From Chlorocebus sabaeus (taxonomy: Eukaryota; Chordata; Mammalia; Primates; Cercopithecidae): DNA of 64,000 nucleotides. Below the pieces are notes generated by a model. It saw only the letters and a program-made list of their open reading frames with translations, did no database searches and was not told where the DNA came from. The stretch covers positions 87,393,637 to 87,457,636 of the forward strand of contig NC_132923.1 of assembly GCF_047675955.1 (NCBI RefSeq). Direction: 5' to 3'. Shown here one piece after another: positions 22,501 to 34,459 of the stretch; the stretch's first letter is position 1, and every line of letters starts with the position of its first letter. Position numbers and translations under genes: made by a program.

Positions 22501-23625
22501 AATAAACATAATCCAGCATATAAACAGAACCAAAGACAAGAACCACATCATTATCTCAATAGATGCAGAAAAGGCTTTTGACAAAATTCAACAGCCCTTC
22601 ATGCTAAAAACGCTCAATAAATTCGGTATTGATGGAACGTACCTCAAAATAATAAGAGCTATTTATGACAAACCCACAGCCAATATCATACTGAATGGGC
22701 AAAAACTGGAAAAATTCCCTTTGAAAACTGGCACAAGACAGGGATGCCCTCTCTCACCACTCCTATTCAACATAGTGTTGGAAGTTCTGGCTAGGGCAAT
22801 CAGGCAAGAGAAAGAAATCAAGGGGATTCAGTTAGGAAAAGAAGAAGTCAAATTGTCCCTGTTTGCAGACGACATGATTGTATATTTAGAAAACCCCATT
22901 GTCTCAGCCCAAAATCTCCTTAAGCTGATCAGCAACTTCAGCAAAGTCTCAGGATACAAAATTAATGTGCAAAAATCACAAGCATTCTTATACACCAGTG
23001 ACAGTCAAACAGAGAGCCAAATCAGGAATGAACTTCCATTCACAATTGCTTCAAAGAGAATAAAATACCTAGGAATCCAACTTACAAGGGATGTAAAGGA
23101 CCTCTTCAAGGAGAACTACAAACCACTGCTCAGTGAAATCAAAGAGGACACAAACAAATGGAAGAACATACCATGCTCATGGATAGGAAGAATCAATATG
23201 GTGAAAATGGCCATACTGCCCAAGGTAATTTATAGATTCAATGCCATCCCCATCAAGCTACCAATGAGCTTCTTCACAGAATTGGAAAAAACTGCTTTAA
23301 AGTTCATATGGAACCAAAAAAGAGCCCGTATCTCCAAGACAATCCTAAGTCAAAAGAACAAAGCTGGAGGCATCACGCTACCTGACTTCAAACTATACTA
23401 CAAGGCTACAGTAACCAAAACAGCATGGTACTGGTACCAAAACAGAGATATAGACCAATGGAACAGAACAGAGTCCTCAGAAATAATACCACACATCTAC
23501 AGCCATCTGATCTTTGACAAACCTGAGAGAAACAAGAAATGGGGAAAGGATTCCCTATTTAATAAATGGTGCTGGGAAAATTGGCTAGCCATAAGTAGAA
23601 AGCTGAAACTGGATCCTTTCCTTAC
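22501..23625 (+). pseudogene. L1 ORF2 reverse-transcriptase fragment
   Basis: Open in one frame across the segment and encoding roughly ORF2p residues 580-954. It contains the SIDAEKAFD motif with the first catalytic aspartate and the SLFADDMIVY active site near 22857-22886. The frame continues upstream to an ATG at 22424 only because the antisense L1 strand happens to be open there, so the first ~25 residues are artefactual, as are the last few beyond 23625. At 22829-22831 this copy has CAG (Gln) where the sibling L1 has TAG. The piece lacks endonuclease and C-terminal parts and has no L1 promoter, so it is a dead fragment. Confidence 0.93.
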
Positions 23626-23641
23626 ACCATGGATGCTTTCT

Positions 23642-24199
23642 GTGAGACAGTTCCCTCTTGGAAAGTTACACTGACCAGTTTTAGGGAATACATTGCTGCT
23701 ACGTTAAGATTGTTTGGGCAGTGGAGACTAGAACTGAAGGATAGTGGTTGTTGTAAGGGCTAATTATACAGCTAATGGCTTTGCTTAGCATATCAATAAG
23801 CATTTGCTAAACTGAACCTCCTTTCTTCTGCCAATAGGATTCTTCCAAATGTGAAGATATTATGTCATTGAGCTGGAGAGTTTTCTCTACTCCCATACAA
23901 ATGGCATCATGTACTGATGCTTTCTGACAGAAACATAGGGGACATCTTGTTTTTTTACTGTTATTTCCACACACCCATGATATTCAGAGGTTGCCCCGAT
24001 AAAAACATAGAACTGAGGCCAAAATCTGTCACTCACATTTGAATTTTGGCAAGTTTTAGATAGAGAATCTCTTTATGTCTCTAAGGTACACCTCATCAAA
24101 GGGAAGAAAAGGAAGATGGTGGTAAAAGGAATAACTGTTTAGGCAAAGCCCTGTAGGAAACTGGAGATAATGGCATGGCGAGCAGCAGCAGTGGCAGCA
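23642..24199. other. No recognised feature
   Basis: Unique-looking sequence after the L1 target duplication; no repeat or gene I can support. Confidence 0.4.
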
Positions 24200-24380
24200 T
24201 GATTCTTTGAGCTCTCGCTATGTACTAGGCACTGTGGTTCAATAATTTGCATACATTATCATATTGAATACTCACCATGAGCCCATGGAATACATGTATA
24301 TTATTATCGTCCCCATTTTGTAGATGACAAAATAGAATGTAAAAAAGGTAATAACTTGCAGAGAGCCACATAGTTAGAAT
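24200..24380 (-). repeat. MIR SINE
   Basis: TCGCTATGTACTAGGCACTG, CATTATCATATTGAATACTC and CCCCATTTTGTAGATGACAA follow reverse MIR order. Confidence 0.75.
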
Positions 24381-25264
24381 GAAGTCATACTAATAGAACA
24401 GGGTAAATTAAATCTCATCCACTTCTGTAATTGGCCTTGAACAGAACTAGAGAAATGTTTCTCTTGAATAATGGAGAGCTGATGAGAATGGGTACTAATG
24501 CAGTTAAATATGAACAGAGGAAATGTAAGGTGACTGAGCCTCTCTGAATGTTATTTTCTCTGTGAAGTAGGATACTGAGGTTCTGAATTTGGAGAAGGAA
24601 GGAATACCCTGAAGGGTGAGTATGGAGGTGAGGGTGACTTGGGAATACTAATGACGATTTGAAGTAGACAGTGAGGGGATAGGCAAAAGTTGATTAAATA
24701 CTCACAAAAGGGATGTTGAGCATTCCCAAGCACCCAATGGAATCTGAAGGCTAAAGATAAATAGTGCATTCAGTCACACAGTGGTTTGAAGAAAGCTCCT
24801 GTGGCAGGAGCCACTGATGCATTGCATAGGAAATCCTAGCAGCATGTGAAATTCAGTAACTCCCTGGTTCTACATGATTCAGTTGAAAACAGTCTTGCTA
24901 AAAAAAAGAAGCAGTTGAATATATACATTTTTCCAAATTTTAATTCAACTAAAATATTTTTCCTAATGTTTAATTAGATTTTGTTTTGTTATGAGGAAAT
25001 TAGTAGAAATTGATAAAAGTTATTAAAATCATATAAAAATTCTGCCATATTAAATCATGGCATAAATAATTCATAATTTTTTAAACAATCAGTTAATTAA
25101 ACAAAATTGTGGTAGACTTTGGAAAAGCAAAAATAATAAAGATACATAGGTTTTACAGCCCTCAAGGATCATATAGTGTAATGGTGCCTACACAGGAATA
25201 AATAGATAATTACAGCACCTTATTATAAATGCTATTACAGAGAAAGTACAGTGACGTATCTTTC
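24381..25264. other. No recognised feature
   Basis: AT-rich; no named repeat or gene. 25150-25264 may be the start of the unnamed ancient repeat that resumes after the MLT1. Confidence 0.4.
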
Positions 25265-25665
25265 TGCTCTGGCTGCTCTCACAAAACACGACAATGGATG
25301 ACTGGATGACTTAAAGAACAGAAATTTATGTTCTCACAGTTCCAGAAGCTAGGAGTCCATGATCAAGATAGTGGCAAATTTGGCTTCTAGTGAGAGTTCT
25401 CTTTCTGACTTACAGATGGCCTCCTCCTTGCTATGTTCTTATGTGGTCTTTCTTCTGTGTGTATACTCAGAGAGAAAGCTCTCTGGTGTATTTTCCTACG
25501 AGGACACTAATTTTTTTGGATCAGGAGCCCACCTTTATTACCTCATTTAATCTTAATTATTTCCTTTGAGACCATATCTCTAAGTACAGCATCACTAGGG
25601 GTTGGGGATTTAATGTATGAATGGGGGGTGGCCAGAAGCATTTAGGTCATAACAAGGATGCTGTT
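25265..25665 (-). mobile_element. MLT1-type MaLR LTR, reverse orientation
   Basis: GACTTAAAGAACAGAAATTT, TTCTCACAGTTCCAGAAGCT, CTCTCTGGTGTATTTTCC, TACCTCATTTAATCTTAATT and the end GGTCATAACA near 25653 are the reverse of an MLT1 LTR. Solo LTR, probably inserted within an ancient repeat. Confidence 0.82.
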
Positions 25666-26029
25666 GAATTACATATGAGAGCTGTAACTCAGGAATGGAG
25701 GTGGTAAGGCAAAGCCTTCTGCAAGAAATGATTTTTAAATTTTAACATGAAAACTAAAGGAAGTTACTCAGATAAATGGGGAGACATGGGAGAGTGACTC
25801 AGATAGAAGAGGATGATTATCTGAAAGATCTTTCAGAAGACAAAGAGAGAGCATGACACTTTTGAAAGAATAAAGTAAGTTTGTTGGTGTTGACCCTTAA
25901 AGTAGGGGTAGGAAGTAGAGGTGAGTAATTGAAAGTAGGAGGAATAGAAAGATAAGCAAAAAATAAATCAAGCAGGTCCTTGAAGCAAAGATAAAGAATC
26001 TGGGTTATATGATATTGAAGAGTTTTGGA
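25666..26029 (+). repeat. Possible ancient unnamed repeat remnant
   Basis: Texture (GGCAAAGCCTTCTGCAAGAA, GCAAAGATAAAGAATCTGGG) resembles the ancient repeat at 57750-58240. Low certainty. Confidence 0.3.
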
Positions 26030-26888
26030 TACAAAAAAGCCCAGACTGAGAACACTACAATAAATACCAAACTCTTCAATGCCCAGACACTGAAGAACAT
26101 CTATAAGCATAAAGATAATCCAGGAAAACATGACCTTACCAAATGAACTAAATAAGTCACTGGAGACAAATCCTGGAGAAAGAAAGATATGTGACCTTTC
26201 AGGCAAAGAATTCAAATAGTTGTTTTGAGGAAACTAAAAGAAATCCAAGATAACAGAGAAGGAATTTAGAGTTCTAACAGATAAATTTAACAGAGGGGTT
26301 AAAATAATTAAAAAGAATCAAGCAAAAATTCTGGAGTTGAAAAAAGACTCAATGATCTATTGCCTACAAGAAACACATTTTGCCTATAAAGACACACATA
26401 GACTAAAAATAAAGTGATGGAAAAGATATTCCATGCCAAAAAAGAGGAGGAATTGTTATACATGTGTCAGACAAAATAGATTTCAAGAAAAAAAGATAAG
26501 AGGAGACAAAGAAGGTCATTATATTATGATAAAGGAATCAACTCAGTAAGAGAATGTAACAATTGTAAATATATATATATACCCAACACTGTAGCACTCA
26601 CATGTATAAAGCAAATATTATTAGAGCTAAAGAGAGATATTTTTCCAATACAATGATAGCTGGAGACTTCAACATCCCACTTTCAGCATTGGACAGAACA
26701 CCCAGACAGAAAATCAACAAAATCATACTTAATATCCACTATAGACCAAATGGAACCAATAGATATTTATGAAACATTTCATTTAATGATTGCAGAATGC
26801 ACATTCCTTTCTTCAGCACATGCATCATTCTCAAGGATAGACCACATGTTAGCTCACAAAACAAGTCTTAAAACATTCAAAGTTTGAT

Positions 26889-27198
26889 GGCCGGGTGTGG
26901 TGACTCATGCCTGTAATCTCAGCACTTTGGGAGGCCAAGGTGGGCAGATCACCTGAGGTCAGGAGTTCATGACCAGTCTGACCAACATGGAGAAACCCTG
27001 TCTCTACTAAAAATGCAAAATTAGCCAGACGTGGTGGCTCATGCCTGTAATCCCAGCTACTCAGGAGACTGAGGCAGGAGAATCACTTGAATCCAGGAGG
27101 CGGAGATTACAGTGAGCCAAGATGTTGCTATTGTACTCCAGCCTGGGCAGCAAGAGCAAAACTCTGTCTCAAAACAAAACAAACAAAACAAAACAACA
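26889..27198 (+). mobile_element. Alu SINE (AluS-like) nested in old L1
   Basis: Begins GGCCGGGTGTGGTGACTC and ends with an AAAAC-rich tail at 27171-27198. ACATTCAA plus a similar continuation appears on both sides (26874 and 27199), an imperfect ~15-bp target duplication. L1 text resumes with TCTGAAATAATATCAAGC. Confidence 0.95.
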
Positions 27199-28360
27199 AC
27201 ATTCAATATCTGAAATAATATCAAGCATCTTCTCTAACCACAATGGAATACAACTACAAATCAATAACAAGAGGAATTTTGGAAAATATACAAACACATT
27301 GAAATTAAACAATATGCTCCTGAATGAGCACTGGACAATGAATAAATTAAGAATAAAATAGAAAATTTTCTTTCAAGAAATGGTAATGGAAACACAGTAT
27401 ACCAAAACTTAGGGGATACAGCAAAAGCTGTGTGAAGTGGAAAGTTTATAGCTATACGTGCCTACATCAAAAAGGAAGAAATACTCCAAACAAGCAACCT
27501 AACAATGCATCTTAAATAACTAGAAAATCAAGAACAAACCAAACCCAACATTATTAAAAGAAAAGGAATAATTAGCATCAGAGCAGAAATAAATGAATTT
27601 CAAATGAAGAAAACAACACAAAAGGTCAATAAAACAAAAAGTTGGTTTTTTGAAAAGAAAAACAAAATTGACAAGCCTTTAGCTAGAGTAATTTAGAAAA
27701 AAGAAAGAAGACCCAAATAAATAAAATCAGAGATAATAAAAGAGACATTACAACTGATAACATAAATTCAAAGGATCACTGTTGGCTACTATGTGCAACT
27801 ATATGCTAATAAATTAGAAAATATAGAAGAAATGAATAAATTCCTAGACACAAAACCTACAAGTATTGAAACTTGCAGAAATTCAAAACCTGTATAGATC
27901 AATAATAAGTAATGAAATCGAAGCCATAATAAAAACTCTCCCAGCAAAGAAAAGCCCATGATTTTATAGCTTCATTGTTGAATTGTACCAAACATTTAAA
28001 ACAGAACCATTACCAATCCTACTCAATCTGTTCTGAAAATTAGAGGAGGAGGGAATAATTTCAAATGCATTAAATGAGGCCAGTATTACCCTGATACTAA
28101 AACCAGATGAAGATACATCAAAAAGGAAAACTAGAGGCCAATATCATTGATGAATGTTGATGCAAAAATTTTCAACCAAATAATAGTAAACCAAATTTGA
28201 CAAAACATTTAAAAAATTTGTTGAATTAATACTTGTTCATTTGTCATGAACAAGTAGGAATTATCGCAGGTATGCAAAGATGGTTCAACATATGCAAATG
28301 TACTAATGTGATCCATCATACCAATGGAATGAATAATCTATATGATTCTTTCAATTGATG

Positions 28361-28717
28361 TGTGATGTGGTTTGACTGTGTCCCCACCCAAATCTCATTT
28401 TGAATTATGATAATCCCCATGTGTCAAAGATGAGACCAGGTGGAGACAATGGAATCGTTGGGGTTGTTTCCCACATACTGTTCTCATGATACTGAGTGGG
28501 TTCTCACAAGATCTGATAGTTTTATAAGGGGCTTCCCCCTTTGCATGGCACTCATTCTCTCTCCTGCTGCCCTGTGAAGAGGTGCCTCCTGCCATAATTT
28601 TAAGTTTCCTGAGGCCTCCCCAGCCATGTGGAACTGTGAGTTAATTAAACCTCTTTTCTTTATAAATTACCCAGTCTCAGGTATTTCTTCACAGCAATGT
28701 GGGAATGGAGTAATACA
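28361..28717 (+). mobile_element. MST-type MaLR solo LTR nested in old L1
   Basis: Starts near TGTGATGTGGTTTGACTGTG, with CCCACCCAAATCTCATTTTG, GATCTGATAGTTTTATAAGG, GAGGCCTCCCCAGCCATGTG, an ATTAAACCTCTTTTCTTTAT region and end AGTAATACA at 28709-28717. L1 ORF2 reads TCAATTGATG before and CTGAAAAAGTATTTGATAAA after, so the LTR split the codons that encode the L1 AEKAFDK region. The TTTATAAG box near 28522 marks its promoter. Confidence 0.9.
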
Positions 28718-31198
28718 ATGCTGAAAAAGTATTTGATAAAATTCAACATCCTTTCTTGGCGAAAACCCTCAAAAAACTGTGTATAAAAGCAACATACATG
28801 AGCATAGTAAAACCCATATATGTCAGACCCATAGCTAGTACACTGAATGGGAAGAAAACTGAAAGCTTTTCCTCTATATCTGGAACACAACAAGGATGTC
28901 CACTTCACCACTGTTATTCAACATAGTACTAAAGTTCCTAGCTAGATAAATCAGACAAGATAAAGAAATAAAGGGCATCCAAGCTGGAAAGGAAGAAGTC
29001 AATTATCCTTGTTTGCAGATGATACAATTTTATTTGGAAAAAAATCTAAAGACTCCACCAGAGACCTATTAGAACTCATCAACAAATTCGATAAAGTTGC
29101 AGGATACAAAATCAACATACGAAAATCAGTAACATTTTCATATGCCAGCAGTGAACAATCTGAAAAAGAAATAAAAAAGTAATCCTTTTTATGATAGCCA
29201 CAAATAAAACTAAACACCTAGAAGTTAACCAAAGAAGTGAAAGAGATACTATAAAACATTAATGAAAGAAATTGAAGAAGACCCCTAAAATGGAAAGATA
29301 TTCCATATTTATGAATTGAAAAGATCACTATTGTTAAAATGTTCATACTACCCAAAGCAATCTACAGATTCAATGCAATCTCTATCAAAATACTAATGAC
29401 ATTTTTCACTGAAATAGAAAACAAATCCTAAAATGTATGTGGATTTACAAAAGACCCAGAAGAGCCAAAGCCATCCTCAACAAAAAGAACAAAACTGGAG
29501 GAATTACATTACCTGACTTCAGATTATGCTACAGAGCTACAGTAACCAAAACAGCATGGTACTGGCATAAAAACAAACATAATAGACCAGTGGAACATAA
29601 TAGAGAACCCGGAAACAAATCCACATACCTATGGTTAATTCATTTTTGACAAAGTTGCCAAGAACATACACTGGGGAAAACACAGTCTCTTCAATAAGTG
29701 GTGTGGGGGAAAGTGGATATTCATATGCAGAAGAATGAAACTAGAATCTCACCATACCTCACCAATCTCATCATATATGGTGACCTATGTCTCGCCATAT
29801 ACAAAAATCAAATCAAAATGGATTAAAGACTTAAATCTAAGATCTCGAATCATGAAACTACTACAAGAAAAAATTGGGTAAACTCTCCAGGACGTTGGAT
29901 TGGGCAAGGTTTCTTGAGTAATTCCCCACAGGCACAGGCAACCAAAGCAAAACTGGACAAATGAGATCACACCAAGTTAAAATGCTTCTATACAACAAAG
30001 AAAACAATAAACAAAGTGAAGACACAACCCAGAGAATGAGAGAAAATATTTTTCAACTACCCATCTGACAAAGGATTAATAACCAGAATATAAAAGGAGC
30101 TCAAACAACTCTATAGGAAAAACAGGCTAATAACATGATTAAAAATGGGCAAAAGACCTGAATAGACATTTCTAAAAAGAAGACATACAAGTGGAAAACA
30201 GTTATATGAAAAGATGCTCGACACCACTGATTATCAGAGAAGTGCAGATAAAGTACAATGAGGTATCACCTCACCTCAAATAAAATGACTTTTATTCAAA
30301 AGACAAGCAATAACAAATGCTGGTGAGGATGTAGAGAAAAGGGAACCCTCATACACTTTTGGTGGGAATGTAAATTAATACAACCACTGTGAAAAACAAT
30401 TTGGAGTTTTCTCCAAAAACAAAAAATATAGTTATCATATAATCCAGCAACCTCATTCCTAGGAATATACCCCAAAGAAAGGAAATCAGTATATCAAAGA
30501 GGTATCTGCCTCCCATGTTTATTTCAGCGCTATTCACAATAGCTAAGATTTAAAAGCAACCCACATGCCCATAAACAGAGGAATGGATAAAGAAAATGTG
30601 ATACTTATACAATGGAGTACTATTCTGCCATAAAAAGAATGAAATCTTGTAATTTGCAACAACATGAATGAAGCTCTGGAGGTCATTATGTTAAGTGAAA
30701 TAAGCCGGGCACAGAAAGACAAACTTTGCATGTTTTCACTTATTAGTAGGAGCTAAAAATTACAATAATTAAACTCGTGGACATAGAGAATAGAAGGATG
30801 GTTACCAGAGGCTGGGAAGGGTAGTAGGGTGGTGGCAGGGAAATGGGGATTGTTAATGAATACAAAAAAATCAGAATGAATAAGACCTAGTATATGCTAG
30901 TACAACAGGCTGAGTATAGTCAGAAATAATATAACTGTACACTTTAAAAATAACTAAGAGTATAATTGGATTGTTTGTAACACAAAAGATAAGTGCTTGA
31001 GATGATGGACACCTTTTTATCCTGAGGTGATTGTTCTGCAGTACATGCCTGTGTCAAAATATCTCATGTAACCCAAAAACATGTGCACCTGTGTACACAC
31101 AAAAATTTTAAAAAGAGTGGAAACAGTCAAATAGTTTTGAAGATTTCTGACTTTGACTAATGGATGGCAAGTTATACTATTTACTGATAAAGAGAATA

Positions 31199-31696
31199 TG
31201 TTGGTCAGAGTTCTCCTGAGAAACAGAACCAGTAGGATATACATAAATATATAAGAGGAGATTTTGTATGGGAATTGGGTGACAAGAGTATGGAGGCCCA
31301 GAAGTCCCACCATGTGCTGTCTACAAGCTAGAGAACCACAAAAGCCAGTGGTATAATTCAGTCCAAGGTTGAAGGTCTGAGAACCTGTGAGGAGGTGGGC
31401 TGAATGCCTCTCTAAGTCCTAGAGTTCACAGGTCTGAAAATCAGGAGTTCAAGGGGAGAGAGAGAGAGAGAGAGAGTCAGTCTTCCTTTGCCTTTTTGTT
31501 CTGTTTGAGTCAGTGAAATAGATGATGCCTGCCCACATTGCTGAGGGCAGATCTTTACTCAGTCTACTTATTCAAGTGCTAATCTCTTCTGAAAACATCC
31601 TCACAGACAGTCAGAAATATTGTTGAAATACTGTTTTACTAGCCATCTGGGCATTTCTTAACCTAGTCAATTGACACATATAATTAACCATTACAG
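31199..31696 (-). mobile_element. MLT2B-type ERVL LTR
   Basis: TTGGTCAGAGTTCTCCTGAG, ACAGAACCAGTAGGATATAC, GATGATGCCTGCCCACATTG, then GACACATATAATTAACCATT and ACAGG at the end. A GA repeat lies inside at 31458-31475. Confidence 0.82.
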
Positions 31697-31769
31697 GGGA
31701 CAAAAAAGGAAGAGCAGGTTTTGGTGTCTGGGGGCATTTTGAACATATTGTTTTAAAAGTATCCAAGAC

Positions 31770-31990
31770 AAACAAAGTACTTTAATGAGATTTTCTGCAC
31801 AATACTTGTAGCCTTTTTATATTGTTTGTTTTGTCTGTCTTGGTTTGTGTTTCCTTCAATAGAAAGTAAGCTACAGTAGAGTAGAAAGCTTTCTAATCTA
31901 TTCACTTTATCCATATACCTAGCTTGTTTTTGACACATAATAAGCTTACAAATAAATTATTAGATGTATGTGTAGATAAATGGATGAATG
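31770..31990 (+). repeat. L2 LINE 3' end relic
   Basis: TCAATAGAAAGTAAGCTACA, CATATACCTAGCTTGTTTTT and GACACATAATAAGCTTACAA keep the order of an L2 3' end, diverged. Confidence 0.45.
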
Positions 31991-32600
31991 AAATTTGTAA
32001 GGAAGTTGGGAGAGCTAGTGTGCTGGCTAGAGAAAACAGAGAGAAAATTGTAGAGACAAGAGCATACTTAAATGCTGATGAGAAGGAGCTAGTATAAGGG
32101 GGAAGGTGAAATAAGGTAAAAACACATGAGGGGAATGTTACTGTCATTATTTGTTTGTTTGCTTTTTTGACAATTTGTTGTTTTAGTCCCCTTGTTTTTT
32201 TTACCTAAATACTCTTGATTCAGTTCTGGATTACTAATTTTACCTGTATATTATTCAAAGCTGGATCATTGTGTTATTGTGAGTTGTTATTAGAGAAGAT
32301 CTTGGCACAGTAAAGAAAGGTCTTGCAAGTTATAGGGTTCTGACTTCTGCTGTTCCCTGACTTCTAATGATCGGAGAAGAGAAATCATTGAATAAATCAC
32401 CTGCTTCATCCACACCACCTAAAGATACATGCATACCTAAAGATGCGTGCTTACTTTTCTGGTTTATATTCTCTAGTTTCATTGTGGTATCTTCATTGTG
32501 GGCAGATATGACAGCTGACCCTGAGAAGGATTTTTTTTTTTTTTTGGTGGAGTGGGGCCTATAACAGAAGCCATTCTGTATTATGCTTTTCTTTTCAAGA
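31991..32600. other. No recognised feature
   Basis: AT-rich, includes a T17 run at 32531-32545. No named repeat or gene. Confidence 0.4.
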
Positions 32601-32601
32601 G

Positions 32602-32923
32602 GCCTAGAGCCTCCTCAGCTCCCAGGCCATGGACCAGTACTGGTTTGTGGCCTGTTAGGAACTGAGCCACACAGCAGGGGGGGAGCAATGGGCAAGTGAG
32701 CAAAGCTGAGCTCCGTCTCCTGTCAGATCAGCAGTGGCATTAGATCCTCATAGGAGTGTGAACCCCATTGTGAACTGTCATGCAAGGAATCTAGGTTGCA
32801 CACTCCTTATGAGAATCTACTTGAATCACCCTGAAACCATCCCCACCCCCACTGTCTGTGGAAAACTTGACTCCCACGAAACTCGTCCTTATGCCAAAAA
32901 GGTTGGGGACCACTGGCCTAGAG
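32602..32923 (+). mobile_element. MER1-type hAT-Charlie element with 8-bp target duplication
   Basis: 32610-32915 carries CCAGGCCATGGACCAGTACT, GGCCTGTTAGGAACTGAGCC, CAAAGCTGAGCTCCGTCTCC, TCAGATCAGCAGTGGCATTA and the end AAGGTTGGGGACCACTG, the whole span of a MER1-type non-autonomous hAT element. The 8-bp direct repeat GCCTAGAG at 32602-32609 and 32916-32923 is the size expected for hAT transposition and is perfect. Confidence 0.9.
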
Positions 32924-33109
32924 AATGTCTGCATTTACTCATTTTCTCATTCATTCAACAACTATTTATTGAAGCCCTATCTTATGTTGGGAGCTGCACA
33001 GAAAGTGGAAATGGCTGGAGCTTTTTTCTTTTAGAGCAAAATTCAAATAGTAAGTTTGCCAACAGTGAAGAGGAGTGGGATCAGGAAATGATTTACATGA
33101 AAGCATTTG

Positions 33110-33290
33110 AAATTTTGCTGTATAATTTTATATTCTGCTTTTTTCACACAGTATTATATCTTAAGTATTTTTACACTTAAATGGTCTCAGAGTACAAAAT
33201 ACTCAAACATATAAACTATTTTACATGTTGAATGTCATTTCTTTTTTCATATTTTTCTATTAAAAATCATCCTGAACAGTTCCCACACTA
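33110..33290 (-). repeat. Old LINE fragment, family uncertain
   Basis: TATTCTGCTTTTTTCACACA followed by TATATCTTAAGTATTTTTAC resembles the 3' part of an old L1/HAL1-type LINE in reverse. Confidence 0.35.
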
Positions 33291-33908
33291 ATTCCTAGTA
33301 TTTAGAAGAATCTTTTTTAGCTCAATTATATATGGTGACATCAGATTATTTCACTTCTCCCACTACTTTCCAAACATACATGCATATACACATATGTAGA
33401 TGCATGACGACATGCACACACACACATATTCATACACAAATGCCTACCTGCCTTTATGCTTTGGTACTTAGAAGTATGTATGTTACAGGGATGTTTGCAT
33501 ATTTCCCTGCATCTCGTATCTATCCTTTGCCTTTGGAAGTGTGGGGTGTAAACATTCCAGGATGCTTTGTGTATCAATAGTCCTGTCTTACCTTCTTTCA
33601 GTATTGCTATCTGGGAGTGAAGTCTCTGCAAGACAGAGGAAGATCAGTGAAGATTAGCATGGGAGAACAATAATCCTTCAAAAAGTAACTCTAATGCAGC
33701 ACAAGGACAGCTATATAACTTTTTGGTTACTGGATAATTTGGTTGATGTAGACACTGGGTCTTCAATACCCTGTTAAGATGAGAAGAGAATGGATAGAGT
33801 GTCTTCCTACCTTCTTCCAGTTGAGAGGGTAAGGGGATGCTCTGTTTTATGAGATTATGCTTGGGGAGGACCACTGATATATGGACTACGGATTAAATAT
33901 GTATACCC
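33291..33908. other. Unique sequence with short CA-rich tract
   Basis: Contains interrupted (CA)n/(TACA)n at 33370-33450. No repeat family or gene otherwise recognised. Confidence 0.45.
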
Positions 33909-34047
33909 CCAATCATTTTGGCACCAGGGACTGGTTTTGTGGAAGACAATTTTTCCACAGACAGTGGGGGTGCGGATAGATGATTCGAGTCCCCTACATT
34001 CTCAGAAGGAGCATGCAACTTAGATCCCTCACATGAGCAGTTCACTA
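33909..34047 (-). mobile_element. MER1-type hAT fragment, opposite orientation
   Basis: CCCAATCATTTTGGCACCAG, GGACTGGTTTTGTGGAAGAC, AATTTTTCCACAGACAG and CAACTTAGATCCCTCACATG are the reversed right half of the element at 32610-32915. The other half is absent; a CA repeat follows. Confidence 0.85.
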
Positions 34048-34100
34048 CATACACAGATGCACACACACGTATATATATAATACACACACACACACAGAGT
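34048..34100. repeat. (CA)n/(TA)n microsatellite
   Basis: Interrupted CACACACGTATATATATA then CACACACACACACACA tract. Confidence 0.85.
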
Positions 34101-34459
34101 ATTTTGGTGTAATTTTAACATTATTTCCAAGATATGTGTCATACCTTTTCTTTTATCTGCTCATTTTTTCCTTTTTCTCCTTTTTATATTCACGTTCTTG
34201 TACTTCTGTCAATCTCATTCATGCATTCTTTCATTCATTCAATACTTATTTAATACCTACCATGTTCCAGGAATTAAACCAATTAAAATTATTTTTTTTT
34301 AAAAAAAGGCCCTTTTTCTTCAGGTTGGTACTTGTACCTAAATGATCATGTTACAGTATGTAAGTGCCCTGATCAAGATAGCCTAGGGTATCATGAGACC
34401 ACATTTTACTCACAGCCTAGTACATAATCGGCATTCAAATCATATTAATGACCCCTCGA

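Larger units (their letters stand above)
21298..23641 (-). mobile_element. Young L1 (L1PA lineage), 5'-truncated with twin-priming inversion
   Basis: An exact 16-bp duplication, ACCATGGATGCTTTCT, flanks the insertion at 21298-21313 and 23626-23641. Inside are two L1 segments in opposite orientation. 21314-22500 is antisense: poly(A) as T-run, 3'UTR and ORF2 C-terminus. 22501-23625 is sense and carries the more upstream part of ORF2, residues about 580-954. Aligned to the other young L1 here (51298-55354), the sense piece equals 53018-54141 and the antisense piece starts at about 54157, so only ~15 bp were lost at the joint. AAT-type microhomology sits at the junction 22500/22501. This is the standard signature of L1 twin priming. 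Only a handful of differences separate the two copies over 1.1 kb. Confidence 0.97.
26030..31116 (+). mobile_element. Old L1 (L1PB/L1MA-like), degenerate, with nested insertions
   Basis: 26050-26335 matches the 5'UTR/ORF1 start region of older L1s (CAGACACTGAAGAACATCTA, TGACCTTTCAGGCAAAGAAT). At about 26338 it jumps straight to the ORF2 endonuclease region (ATCTATTGCCTACAAGAAAC), so most of ORF1 and the ORF2 start are deleted. From there ORF2 is collinear to ~30690, with many stops and indels; GACTTCAACATCCCACTTTC near 26668 and TTTGCAGATGATACAATTTT near 29013 mark the endonuclease and polymerase sites. The 3'UTR ends near 31116 (TAACCCAAAAACATGTGCAC). An Alu (26889-27198) and an MST LTR (28361-28717) are nested inside, so the L1 predates both. 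Confidence 0.9.

Noticed and set aside
22424..23674. 416-codon frame as a possible gene
   Set aside because: It is L1 ORF2 from 22501 to 23625, with artefactual ends from the inverted L1 strand and flanking DNA.
33630..33670. U6 snRNA-like phrase GAAGATTAGCATGG
   Set aside because: Only about 14 bases match; neither the U6 5' region nor the rest of the molecule is present. Probably chance.
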